This document shows positions 16,354 to 24,209 of a DNA stretch of 64,000 nucleotides, in pieces. The notes under the pieces were generated by a model. The model saw only the letters and a list, made by a program, of their open reading frames with translations, had not been told where the DNA came from and searched no databases. Source of the DNA: DASPSM01 sp036008465 (GTDB taxonomy: Bacteria; Planctomycetota; Planctomycetia; Planctomycetales; Planctomycetaceae); contig DASYNP010000134.1 in the NCBI GenBank assembly GCA_036008465.1, forward strand, positions 1-64,000. Direction: 5' to 3'. The first letter of the stretch is position 1. The number at the start of each line of letters is the position of its first letter. Position numbers and translations under genes: made by a program.

Positions 16354-16857
16354 ATGATCAATCTCTACCACGGACATATACCCCACTGGTTTGTGACATG
16401 TGTATCGCAAAGCAGTCTTGAGGCAGTGGACGCGTGGCTTGCTGAAATGAAGTTTCGCTGCTACCGGATGCGCTCCTCTTCCGTCCGCGATGAGGCCACT
16501 CTATTAGATGCCGTTCTGGCAGCGGTGGGTACGACTCCGTCCGGATCAGGACTGACGGACGAGACGCGCCCCCCTCTATTATCGTGGGATGGAACGTCCG
16601 ATTTTTTGTTTCAAGAACTTGTGGCGCGACCGGACAAACAGGTCGCGATCCTCTGGTTTGAGGCGGATCAAATGCTAGAGGCGCACCTTCCGCTGTTCCT
16701 CAATGCTCTTGAATGGTTGCGTGATTTTGCCGAGCCGCTCGGCCAGACAAACGAGGACAAGAATTGGTTCATCACTGTTCGAGTAATCCTGCTGGGTCAC
16801 GGGTCCGGGTTTCCAAAGGCGAGGCTCACCGAGTATAGACCCGAGGAACACACGTAG
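16354..16857 (+). CDS. barstar-like protein (ribonuclease inhibitor family)
   Basis: 167 aa from the ATG at 16354, chosen because AAGGA lies 7 bases upstream; a GTG at 16252 would extend it. The middle matches the barstar pattern: RDEATLLDAVLAAVG, then SWDGTSDFLFQEL, then a hydrophobic strand VAILWFEAD and helix FLNALEWLRDFAEPL, closing with a VRVILLGHGSGFP strand. Barstar proteins bind and block barnase-type RNases. No RNase or other toxin gene is adjacent, so it may be an orphan immunity gene. It lies between two copies of a miniature RAYT-derived element, and its base composition looks less GC-rich than the neighbours. Assigned from pattern only. Confidence 0.6.
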   Translation: MINLYHGHIPHWFVTCVSQSSLEAVDAWLAEMKFRCYRMRSSSVRDEATLLDAVLAAVGTTPSGSGLTDETRPPLLSWDGTSDFLFQELVARPDKQVAILWFEADQMLEAHLPLFLNALEWLRDFAEPLGQTNEDKNWFITVRVILLGHGSGFPKARLTEYRPEEHT

Positions 16858-16861
16858 CGGG

Positions 16862-16963
16862 GGTGTCAGGAATCTTTCTGAGCCACAGGGGCTCGGTTGC
16901 CGCTGCGGATTCAGGCCTCGGGTTCTGCTGTTCGCGGTGAGGAAAAGGGACGCAGCTCTTTAT
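16862..16963. repeat. fragments of two other REP-like repeats
   Basis: GGGTGTCAGGAATCTTTCTG at 16862 and GGAAAAGGGACGCAGCTCTT near 16941 resemble the paired motifs at 18690-18758 (AAAAGGGGACGCAGCTCTTT and AAAAGGTGTCAGGAACCTTT). They look like single arms of REP palindromes of further RAYT families. No gene between the barstar stop and the second miniature element. Confidence 0.55.
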
Positions 16964-17024
16964 TGAGGACTTCAGGATTTAGGTCACCGTCTCTGTCGCT
17001 CCGCCGCAAATCACCTCGGGAGGG

Positions 17025-17232
17025 AAAAGGGGACAGGCGCATATATTGACCATTCGGGGTCGTGCCTACGGAAGCCAGGAATGGACTATCGCCCAGAAGC
17101 TGGGACTGGAGTCCACGCTCCGCCCCCGTGGCCGGCCTCGGCTCCAGCAATCCGCCGACAAACGCTAGGATTCTCCCCTTCACCCGGATTCCGACACCTC
17201 GTTCTAACCAATATATGCGCCTGTCCCCTTTT
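17025..17232 (+). mobile_element. miniature RAYT-derived element, copy 2
   Basis: Same orientation and nearly the same sequence as copy 1, with the identical 23-base inverted ends at 17025-17047 and 17210-17232. It differs by a few substitutions and a 6-base in-frame deletion in the transposase tail (WT-IAQKLG instead of WTDRIAQKLG). Flanks share only GAGGG on the left and TATG on the right with copy 1, so the ends of the element are well defined by comparison. Confidence 0.87.
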
Positions 17233-17418
17233 ATGTTCCGTCATGCGCTGACGAACATTCAACTGCGGACAGCGCGTGTCGCAGCTCAGAGGATGTCTGC
17301 TCACAGAGGTGAGTGGAAAGTCTTGGCTTGAGCGTGTTTGGGTGACTTGCACTCATTGCCGGCCGCTATAATGCAAGTTGAGTCAATCGTTTGCGGCGGC
17401 ACTATCGGGATGGTAGTC

Positions 17419-18657
17419 ATGTTGGACAACCTCAGGCTCGGTTTGGTGGTGGCCGGTCTGCTGGCCTTGTTCGCCTCACCGGCTTGGGCGAAAGTCCAAT
17501 CCACCAATCTCACCGACGTTTTGGCCAAGAGCGAAACGATCGCCATCGTCAAGGTCGTTGAGTTCCCGGGCGGCGAAGCGCTTCGCAAGCCAAGACTGAA
17601 TGTCTTGCGCGTACTCAAAGGTCATTTGGACGCCGGGGAGCAAGAGGTAAGTTACGCGCAAGATGAGTATCCTGCTCAGCAAGCAGGTGAGTTCGTCGCT
17701 TTTCTCGACAGTCGTCGGAAGTGGAGATTCACCGCCGCGCCTCTAGGAGGAAGAAACGTCGAGTCGGACCTGCTCCTCGTCTACGGGTTCTCTCACGAGG
17801 GCGCGCACTTGGTATCGCCGGGAATTCTGAGCTTGGCGCAACTCACGGAATATCTGAAATCCGGCAGGCTTGTCTATTCCTTCAGCGGTCCCGTGTGGTT
17901 CCCGCAGCACGGGAAATTCCCTTGGGCGCCGAGCGGCGTACGGATCAAAGGCACCTACGACGCCGTCCGGAACAGAGCACACGTCATAGGGCTTGGCAAA
18001 CTGGCTGGCTTCCCTTCGGAACCGTCGATCGATATGACGCCGTGGGCCCAGAAGCCTGAGCTGCATCTGAGATATTCAGGCCGCGGCAACCGGCCGCTGG
18101 AGATCAGGGGAGAGGTCCAAGGATTGCACCCGAGGACCGGCGCGCTGATCGCAAGGTTCGCAGTGAGCGCGCCCGAAGTCCTCAGGGAGGCGATCCTCAA
18201 AAGATACCTCGCTGACACACGTCTGGGGCCTTGTTACTACAAGTTCCCGCTACGTTGTCGTGCGACGAAGGATTACCCAAAGCTCGACTTGTCGCTCACT
18301 TTCGACGCCGACCCCCCATGCCGTTTGGAGGGTTGGGGCAGCGGTCCTCTCGAAATTCAGAGCACTGGTGCTGTCGAAACTGCCGAATCGCATTGGGTTT
18401 GGAGGGTTGAGACTGTGGCGCGGGAGGGTCGGACCGTCGTGCTCGATTTCAATCTCTTGACCCCAACCAAAGCGAAAGACGCTCACTGGTGGAAAGCGCT
18501 CGGCGGATGGGGACTCCAGTCAGAACTCCTCTACGCGCTCAACAGTGCCCCTGTCCGTGGCACACTTTCGTTGAACGATGGCAAGACGTTGCGAGCAATC
18601 ACAAGTTTTTCCGTCGATCTCGACCCGGTTACGTTTGGCCCCGTTCACGGCGAGTGA
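17419..18657 (+). CDS. secreted protein of unknown function
   Basis: About 412 aa from the ATG at 17419, where a signal peptide begins (MLDNLRLGLVVAGLLALFAS, cleavage near PAWA); an ATG at 17410 is an alternative. After the signal, residues about 25-130 run AKSETIAIVKVVEF, then NVLRVLKG, then GEFVAFLD. This recalls the small beta-barrel module of secreted proteins with a V-x-x-VLKG motif. Beyond that it is rich in Trp, Pro and charged residues without motifs I recognise. It follows the second miniature element by 186 bases and has no partner genes. Confidence 0.6.
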   Translation: MLDNLRLGLVVAGLLALFASPAWAKVQSTNLTDVLAKSETIAIVKVVEFPGGEALRKPRLNVLRVLKGHLDAGEQEVSYAQDEYPAQQAGEFVAFLDSRRKWRFTAAPLGGRNVESDLLLVYGFSHEGAHLVSPGILSLAQLTEYLKSGRLVYSFSGPVWFPQHGKFPWAPSGVRIKGTYDAVRNRAHVIGLGKLAGFPSEPSIDMTPWAQKPELHLRYSGRGNRPLEIRGEVQGLHPRTGALIARFAVSAPEVLREAILKRYLADTRLGPCYYKFPLRCRATKDYPKLDLSLTFDADPPCRLEGWGSGPLEIQSTGAVETAESHWVWRVETVAREGRTVVLDFNLLTPTKAKDAHWWKALGGWGLQSELLYALNSAPVRGTLSLNDGKTLRAITSFSVDLDPVTFGPVHGE

Positions 18658-18689
18658 TGCGCGAGAGAGTATCAGTCGGCGCTTAGGGA

Positions 18690-18758
18690 GAAAAGGGGAC
18701 GCAGCTCTTTTCTTCGACGGGTGGTGAGAGGGAGAGGAAAAGGTGTCAGGAACCTTTT
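18690..18758. repeat. two REP-like palindromic motifs
   Basis: GAAAAGGGGACGCAGCTCTT at 18690 and AAAAGGTGTCAGGAACCTTT at 18738. Both start with AAAAGG and end with CTTTT or CCTTTT. They match the fragments at 16862-16963 and share the AAAAGGGGAC edge with the miniature elements, so at least three REP classes sit in this island. The stretch 18759-19040 shows no gene. Confidence 0.6.
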
Positions 18759-19040
18759 GACGAACTTCAAGTTTGTTTCTAGGGGCGTGGAAACTCGGTC
18801 TGGGAGTGGCGCATCTTTTCTGCTAAAATGAATGTGGACCCGACTTCCGCTGTGAGTTCGCAGCGCGCCCGAAAAAACCACAGTGATCACGGTCAGCGAG
18901 ACGAACCCCGCGACGGAGCCGACGTACAACTCGGCGCCAGTTTGACAGATTCTGTCCGGTGGGTCGGGACACTTTGTTTTGATAGGTAGTTGACCCACCA
19001 AGTTGTTGAACCCACCCCCCAGGCGAGAGTCGGAACGGGA

Positions 19041-19193
19041 CTGATTCAACGGGACGGGACCTGATTCGACGGGACGGGACTGATTCGACGGGACGGGACT
19101 GATTCAACGGGACGGGACTGATTCAACGGGACGGGACTGATTCAACGGGACGGGACTGATTCAACGGGACGGGACTGATTCAACGGGACGGGA
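19041..19193. repeat. 19-bp tandem repeat (minisatellite), 8 copies
   Basis: Unit CTGATTCAACGGGACGGGA, repeated head to tail at 19041, 19061, 19080, 19099, 19118, 19137, 19156 and 19175. Copy 2 is preceded by an extra C; copies 2 and 3 carry CGACGG instead of CAACGG; the last five are identical, a sign of recent expansion. There are no spacers, so it is not CRISPR. GGGACGGGAC also occurs alone near 19292. It lies between an unknown secreted protein and the Kelch gene stop. Confidence 0.95.
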
Positions 19194-19403
19194 CTGGCAA
19201 TCGGGACTCATTTTGCCGGGTGGGACATCTTCACAATTGCAAGTTGTCCCACATTAACTAACGGAGGACACGAGACTTACAGCCCGAAGAAGTATGGGAC
19301 GGGACACCGCGGTTGAGTTAGCGATCCCAAAGTCGTCCCGATTTGACAGAGCGGCCGGAACCGGTCGTTCCCTGGCTGATTTAGTCGGCCGGGCAGATGA
19401 TGT

Positions 19404-20426
19404 TTACTGGTAATCAAACCACCGCAGCGGGACCGAGAGCGACCACACGTCACTTGTCAGCGGTCGGGCGTGGCCTCCCGCGACCCAAAGTTTGTCGTGG
19501 AACACGAAAGTCGAATGCTCGTGGCGGGCCTTCCAGATCACGTCTGACTTCAATTGCGTCCATCGTTTGCCGTCCTGGGAGTACCAGACGTCTCCCAGAT
19601 TCTGCGACGGGTCATTCGACCAGCCTCCCAAGACCCAGATCCGATCGCGGTAGACCGCGGCAGAAAACCACAGTCGGGGCGACCAGGGAGCCGCATCCAG
19701 CACTCGGGTCCATTTGACCCCGTCGTCCGACGACCACACATCGTTGAGGGCCCGATACTGGGGCACGTAGTTACCGCCTCCCAGCACCCACATCTTGCCG
19801 GAGTGGACAACAGCCGCGTGGTACGCGCGCGGCGTCCATCCGGCGTGTTCGGCGACCAATTTCCAATGTGTGCCGTCGCTGCTCGACCAGACGTCGTTCT
19901 TCAGGCTCTTTTCGTCCCCGAAGTAGTAATTCTCGGTCCCTCCCAAAATCCACATCCGGCCTTTGAAGGCCAGAACTCCCGCGGCCAGCCGCGGCGACCA
20001 CTCGGCCCTGAGCGTCGCAGCCGTCCACTTGACCCCGTCGACCGACGACCAGACCTCGTGACTGGCTTCGTGACCGGGCAGCCGGCCGTTGTACCAGCCG
20101 CCCATCAGCCACATCTTGTTGTCGTAGACGACCGTCATCGACAGGTCGCTGTGCTTCCAAGGCGCGGTAGCCGTCACGCGGGTCCAGACCTTGCCGTCCG
20201 GCGAACTCCAGACATCGCGTGGCGGGGCTTCATAGGAATTGAACCATCCCCCGAAAATCCAGAGGCGATCGTTGTAGACCACCTCTCCCTGCGAATCGCG
20301 CGGCTGCCAGCCCGCCGCGTCGGTCACCTTTTGCCAGTCCAAGGTCGTGTGCTGGCCGAACGCTGCGGCGCTCCCCGCGACAAGAACGGCCAGGGTCAGA
20401 CTCGCCAAAACATTGCAAAAGGGCAT
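19404..20426 (-). CDS. secreted Kelch-type beta-propeller protein
   Basis: 340 aa with a signal peptide (cleavage near AAAFG, residue 24). Six repeats follow, each with a WxxxGG or WxLGG strand and a paired DVWSSxDGxxW strand (for example RLWIFGGW, MWLMGGW, MWILGG, MWVLGG, IWVLGGW, LWVAGG), which would form a six-bladed propeller of the galactose-oxidase/Kelch kind. No copper-binding catalytic residues were identified, so a binding role is more likely. A GGCGAGA-like ribosome site precedes the ATG. The last third has been copied to 15627-15930. Confidence 0.85.
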   Translation of the reverse strand: MPFCNVLASLTLAVLVAGSAAAFGQHTTLDWQKVTDAAGWQPRDSQGEVVYNDRLWIFGGWFNSYEAPPRDVWSSPDGKVWTRVTATAPWKHSDLSMTVVYDNKMWLMGGWYNGRLPGHEASHEVWSSVDGVKWTAATLRAEWSPRLAAGVLAFKGRMWILGGTENYYFGDEKSLKNDVWSSSDGTHWKLVAEHAGWTPRAYHAAVVHSGKMWVLGGGNYVPQYRALNDVWSSDDGVKWTRVLDAAPWSPRLWFSAAVYRDRIWVLGGWSNDPSQNLGDVWYSQDGKRWTQLKSDVIWKARHEHSTFVFHDKLWVAGGHARPLTSDVWSLSVPLRWFDYQ

Positions 20427-20817
20427 GATCTCGCCTGACTCCTAACGGGTTGATGGGCGGCGACGATTATAGCCGTGGACGCTTTCGGGTCGGCTGTCGG
20501 TGGGGACCGCCTGAGGTGCGGTTCGGATTTTTGTGGCAACTTGGGGAGGCCGGCGGCTAAGATGGCCGCTGATTCGCGGCGGGCCTCCCGTCACGTTTCA
20601 CAATCCAATTTTGCTGAAGACTCGAAGGGTGTGGCGCGCTTTCCCATTCTTCTTGGTTCGTCAGTTTATTCTCGTCTCGCGACTGATCATCTCGCGCACC
20701 TTTCTGGTTGATACCGTTTGCCTCGAGCCGGGGCCGCGTTTCGCGACCCGGGGTTGAGGCATCCGAGTTGTCTGCGAACGGAATCGTTCGATCCCGACAG
20801 CATCGGCGGGCCCAGCG
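20427..20817. other. intergenic region between divergent genes, no gene seen
   Basis: 391 bases that should hold the promoters of the Kelch gene (left) and of the HExxH gene (right). I see no palindromic repeat family, no terminator and no reading frame with recognisable content. Confidence 0.5.
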
Positions 20818-22251
20818 GTGTCGCAGCGCGACAAATTGGTCGCCCGGCTCTTTCGCATGCCGGGCGATTGCGAGCGGGAATCCGAAAAAGTCCTCGGCCT
20901 GGCGGCAGAGGCTCATCGGACGCTCTTGAAATGCGCAGCCACCGAGACGACCGCGCGCAGTGCAACGGGCCGGTTACTGCCGGCGATCGAGGCGCACCTC
21001 GATCGCCTGCCCACCCCCGCAGTGAGGCGCCGGTTTCTTGTCGATCCGGCTTTTGTCGAGGGTCTGCATCGCGGGGCCGGCGTCTCGCCGACACTCGCCC
21101 GATGGCATCACCGCGTCGCCGAGCCCAGCATCGCGAACGTCTGTCCGCCCGCCGATGCCCAGTCGGCACACCGCCTCGGGAATTCGCTGCTTCCCCTGCT
21201 CCTGTGCGACGACCCGCATTGGCGCGGGAGAATCGGTCTGCGAACGGATGTTTACGGCCGGTTGCGGTTTCCTCTCTGCGACTGGAGCCTGTCGCTGAGC
21301 GGTGCCGACAAGGGCGCGCGGTCTGTGTTTTCGGACGAACCGGTCACCGCATCGCTCACCCGCCACGAGGTGCGCCTTTCGTTGGGAGGTCCAACGGGTC
21401 CCGACCTGCTGATCGCTCCTCGCCGCGACTGGTTACGAATGATGATCGACAACGATCCGCAGCTCGACGGGGGCCACCTTCGCTTTGGCTCGTCGGTCGC
21501 GACCACCCGGCTCCTGTACGCCAGCCCTTTTCCGGGCTGGCGCGTGCGGTACGAGCCGGTAACGGTCGGGGGTGAGACGGGCCATGCCGCGCTCACCGGC
21601 GGCATTGTGGCGGCAGTTTTAAAAGCGATTGCCCACCACTCGCCCTCGATCGCTCGGGAATTCGACCGGCTCATGTCGGCAGTTCGTGGCTGGGAACTGC
21701 CCGCGGCCGCCTATGGCACGATCCAATCGTTCTCCGATCCCATGCTGCCGCGCGTGATCGGAATCAACGTGCCCTATGGCACCGATGGCGAGCCACTGCT
21801 CTGCCCGTTTTGTTTCACCTGGTTCGGCCACGAGCTGGGGCACACCAAGAGCTACCTGATCGAAACGATCTTGCACGTGCGCGGCGAGGTCCTGACCACG
21901 AACCAGGCAGACTACACCGACGTCATCGAACGCTACGGCCGGCCCCTCTCGCTGCGCACGCTGCTGCAAGTCCCCTACACCCACCTCTACGAATGGGCCC
22001 TGATGATGGACCTGTTGGAGGGCCGTTTTGCCACCCTGCCCTGGGAAATCGCCGACGACCCTGTCGAATTCGGCGGCGACGTCCATCAGGAGATCGTCGA
22101 AGCGTTCGAGCTGATCGAACGCGAAGCGAAACTGACCGAATGCGGCCGCGCCGCCGTTGCGCGTTTGCACAGCCTCTGCAGTGAGGCCCAGGTGCGCTGG
22201 CAATCGATTCAGAGCCGCGGGCGAAGTTTGAAGGCGTTCGTCGACGTCTGA
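20818..22251 (+). CDS. HExxH-motif protein, possible alpha-ketoglutarate-dependent peptide hydroxylase
   Basis: 477 aa from a GTG at 20818; no strong ribosome site, and an ATG at 20857 is an alternative. The key feature is HELGH at residues 338-342 in FGHELGHTKSYLIETIL, followed about 35 residues later by RYGRPLSLRTLLQVPYTHLY and an acidic helical tail. That order (HExxH-x-K, then an R-P-L segment leading into helix) recalls the HEXXH-motif family of RiPP-associated enzymes, some of which are alpha-ketoglutarate-dependent peptide beta-hydroxylases. It has no signal peptide. No radical SAM enzyme or precursor peptide is adjacent. A zinc protease is the alternative reading. It converges on the pentapeptide gene with a 6-base gap. 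Confidence 0.55.
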   Translation: MSQRDKLVARLFRMPGDCERESEKVLGLAAEAHRTLLKCAATETTARSATGRLLPAIEAHLDRLPTPAVRRRFLVDPAFVEGLHRGAGVSPTLARWHHRVAEPSIANVCPPADAQSAHRLGNSLLPLLLCDDPHWRGRIGLRTDVYGRLRFPLCDWSLSLSGADKGARSVFSDEPVTASLTRHEVRLSLGGPTGPDLLIAPRRDWLRMMIDNDPQLDGGHLRFGSSVATTRLLYASPFPGWRVRYEPVTVGGETGHAALTGGIVAAVLKAIAHHSPSIAREFDRLMSAVRGWELPAAAYGTIQSFSDPMLPRVIGINVPYGTDGEPLLCPFCFTWFGHELGHTKSYLIETILHVRGEVLTTNQADYTDVIERYGRPLSLRTLLQVPYTHLYEWALMMDLLEGRFATLPWEIADDPVEFGGDVHQEIVEAFELIEREAKLTECGRAAVARLHSLCSEAQVRWQSIQSRGRSLKAFVDV

Positions 22252-22257
22252 AGCGAG

Positions 22258-24084
22258 TTATTGCGGACAGCGGTCTTCCAGGATCGCACCACAGCGGCGG
22301 AAATGCTCGGCTTGCCTGGAGTCGTAATGAGCCCCCCGCAAGTCGACCAAGTAGAAATCGACGCCGTCGACAATCGCCCCTCGCAAATCGACGTTGCGTA
22401 GATTGGCCTTGCGGATCTCCTCTGGGGACTTGAAGTCCTGCTCACCGAAGTCGTCCGTATAGAAGCCGGTGCGGCTTCCCTCGCAGGCAATCGGCGAGCC
22501 GACGAGGCCGCTGCGCGACGAGCCGAGGTGAAACGAGGCGCCCCGCAAGTCGGCCCCGCGCAAGCACGCATCTTCCCAATCGATGTCCGCCAGCCCTGCT
22601 TCGCGCAGAGCACATCCGCTCAAATCGGCCCCCTGCATCGATGCGGCCGTAAGATTCGCTCCCGAAAGTTGCGCGCCAGGCAGATCGATGCCGTCGAGTT
22701 GCATCCCTTCCAGGTCGGCTTGCCACAGCGTGGCTCCGCGCAATTGAGCGCCTGTGAGGCGCGAATCGCGCAGGATCTGATTCGAAAAATTGGCCTCACT
22801 GAGGTCGGCCCCGGTGAAGTCAGCCCTCTCGAGTTTCGCATCACGAAAATCGGCTTGACTCAGCGTTGCTCTTCGCAAGCTTGCCCGACTGAGGTCGGCG
22901 CCGACGAATTGCGCACCGGACAGACGTGCAAAATCCAACTTCGCATTGGCGAGCGTCGCGGACTGAAAACCCGCTCCCCCGCCCCGAACGCCCGACAAGT
23001 CTGCTCCAGTGAAATCGGCGCCCGCGCCCCAGAAACGAGTCAGAGAGGCACCGGTCAGACGAGCGCCACTGAGATCCGCACCTGGTGCAACGGCTCCGTC
23101 GAGTTCTGCGTTCGCTAGGTCGGCCCCGCTCAAGGCGACTTGGCGCAGTTGGGCTTTGCGGAGCCGAATTCCCCGCCAGCAGGCTCCGTCAAGATAGCCT
23201 CCGGAGAGATTGAGCTGCGCCCCGGTTGGCGGCATCCACGAGGGATCGAGCGCGTAAAGCAGGCTCGCCGCCATCGGCTGTTCGGTCGGGATCTGCAGCG
23301 CGGCGTCCAGTTGTGCCCCCGCCGCCTTGTTCGCGCCAATGCAGCGAGCCACCGCGTGAACGAGCGCACGCGACATCGCCGCCGGCAAATGGCATTGGAC
23401 TCGAGTTTCCTTGAGTTGAGCCGCGAGGCGCTCGGCCGCCATGATGCGCCGCACGGGAGCGTGGGCGAACAAACGTACAACGTCCTCCAACCCCGCGTTA
23501 CCGTACGCTTCATTTGCGAGGCAAGCTGCGCCGAGCTGTTCCCAGAGCTGATCATTGGAGATGCGGCCCCGCAGATTGCGGGCGAGCGCGGCTGCTGGAT
23601 CGCACAGCGTATCGTCGAGCGTCATCTCTTCCAGGATGATCTGCCAGATGGCAGGGCTGCCGACAAACTCCTGGATATCGCGATTGGAAACGCGGCCAAT
23701 GACGGAACCCGTGCGATGGGGATGTCGCGCAAGCATGTACTCGATCAGTTCGTCCCGACGCCATGGCGCGAGAACCAGACGTTGATCTGGCAGGCCGATC
23801 GGCAGCGGCAGTCCGACAAATACGATTACGTCATCAGACTTGTAATCGACACCAACGCGAACGTCGCGCTCGTCAATCAGCCGCAAACGGCTTGCATGGG
23901 GAAAGACGGCGGCCAGGTGCGCGAGCGCGATCGATTTGCCGGTACCGGGCCCGCCGCAAAGGGCGACGATCGCCTGCTCAGGCTGGCCCAACAGCGATTG
24001 CACCTCATCCTCGAGCGGCAGAGCCGCCCGCGTCGCGGGCGACAGAATCCGTGGCTTGACCGGCGCTCGGGCTGCCTCTGGCAT
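22258..24084 (-). CDS. P-loop NTPase fused to a pentapeptide-repeat domain
   Basis: 608 aa. The N-terminal ~270 residues hold Walker A GGPGTGKS at 44-51 and a hydrophobic strand DDVIVFVGLP where Walker B would be, without the usual acidic pair; then a helical region. From about residue 285 to 590 the chain is pentapeptide repeats of the A(D/N)LxG type (for example LSGADLANAELDGA, GADFTGADLSG), which fold as a right-handed square beta-helix. It has about 300 residues of repeat with a break near 535-560. Role unknown; the architecture suggests a regulated scaffold or signalling protein. No Shine-Dalgarno is visible at the ATG. Confidence 0.8.
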   Translation of the reverse strand: MPEAARAPVKPRILSPATRAALPLEDEVQSLLGQPEQAIVALCGGPGTGKSIALAHLAAVFPHASRLRLIDERDVRVGVDYKSDDVIVFVGLPLPIGLPDQRLVLAPWRRDELIEYMLARHPHRTGSVIGRVSNRDIQEFVGSPAIWQIILEEMTLDDTLCDPAAALARNLRGRISNDQLWEQLGAACLANEAYGNAGLEDVVRLFAHAPVRRIMAAERLAAQLKETRVQCHLPAAMSRALVHAVARCIGANKAAGAQLDAALQIPTEQPMAASLLYALDPSWMPPTGAQLNLSGGYLDGACWRGIRLRKAQLRQVALSGADLANAELDGAVAPGADLSGARLTGASLTRFWGAGADFTGADLSGVRGGGAGFQSATLANAKLDFARLSGAQFVGADLSRASLRRATLSQADFRDAKLERADFTGADLSEANFSNQILRDSRLTGAQLRGATLWQADLEGMQLDGIDLPGAQLSGANLTAASMQGADLSGCALREAGLADIDWEDACLRGADLRGASFHLGSSRSGLVGSPIACEGSRTGFYTDDFGEQDFKSPEEIRKANLRNVDLRGAIVDGVDFYLVDLRGAHYDSRQAEHFRRCGAILEDRCPQ

Positions 24085-24209
24085 GGCTGAGAGATCAGAA
24101 AGGAATCAGGAACTCACCCCCCCCTACCCGTGATTGTACTCAAATCCGCGGCGTCCAGGTGCGTGTGGGCGCCGGAGACTGCGACTGGCCCTTTGTTCGA
24201 TTCGAAAAC

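Noticed and set aside
19041..19193. Possible CRISPR array
   Set aside because: Units are directly contiguous with no spacers; no cas genes in the window.
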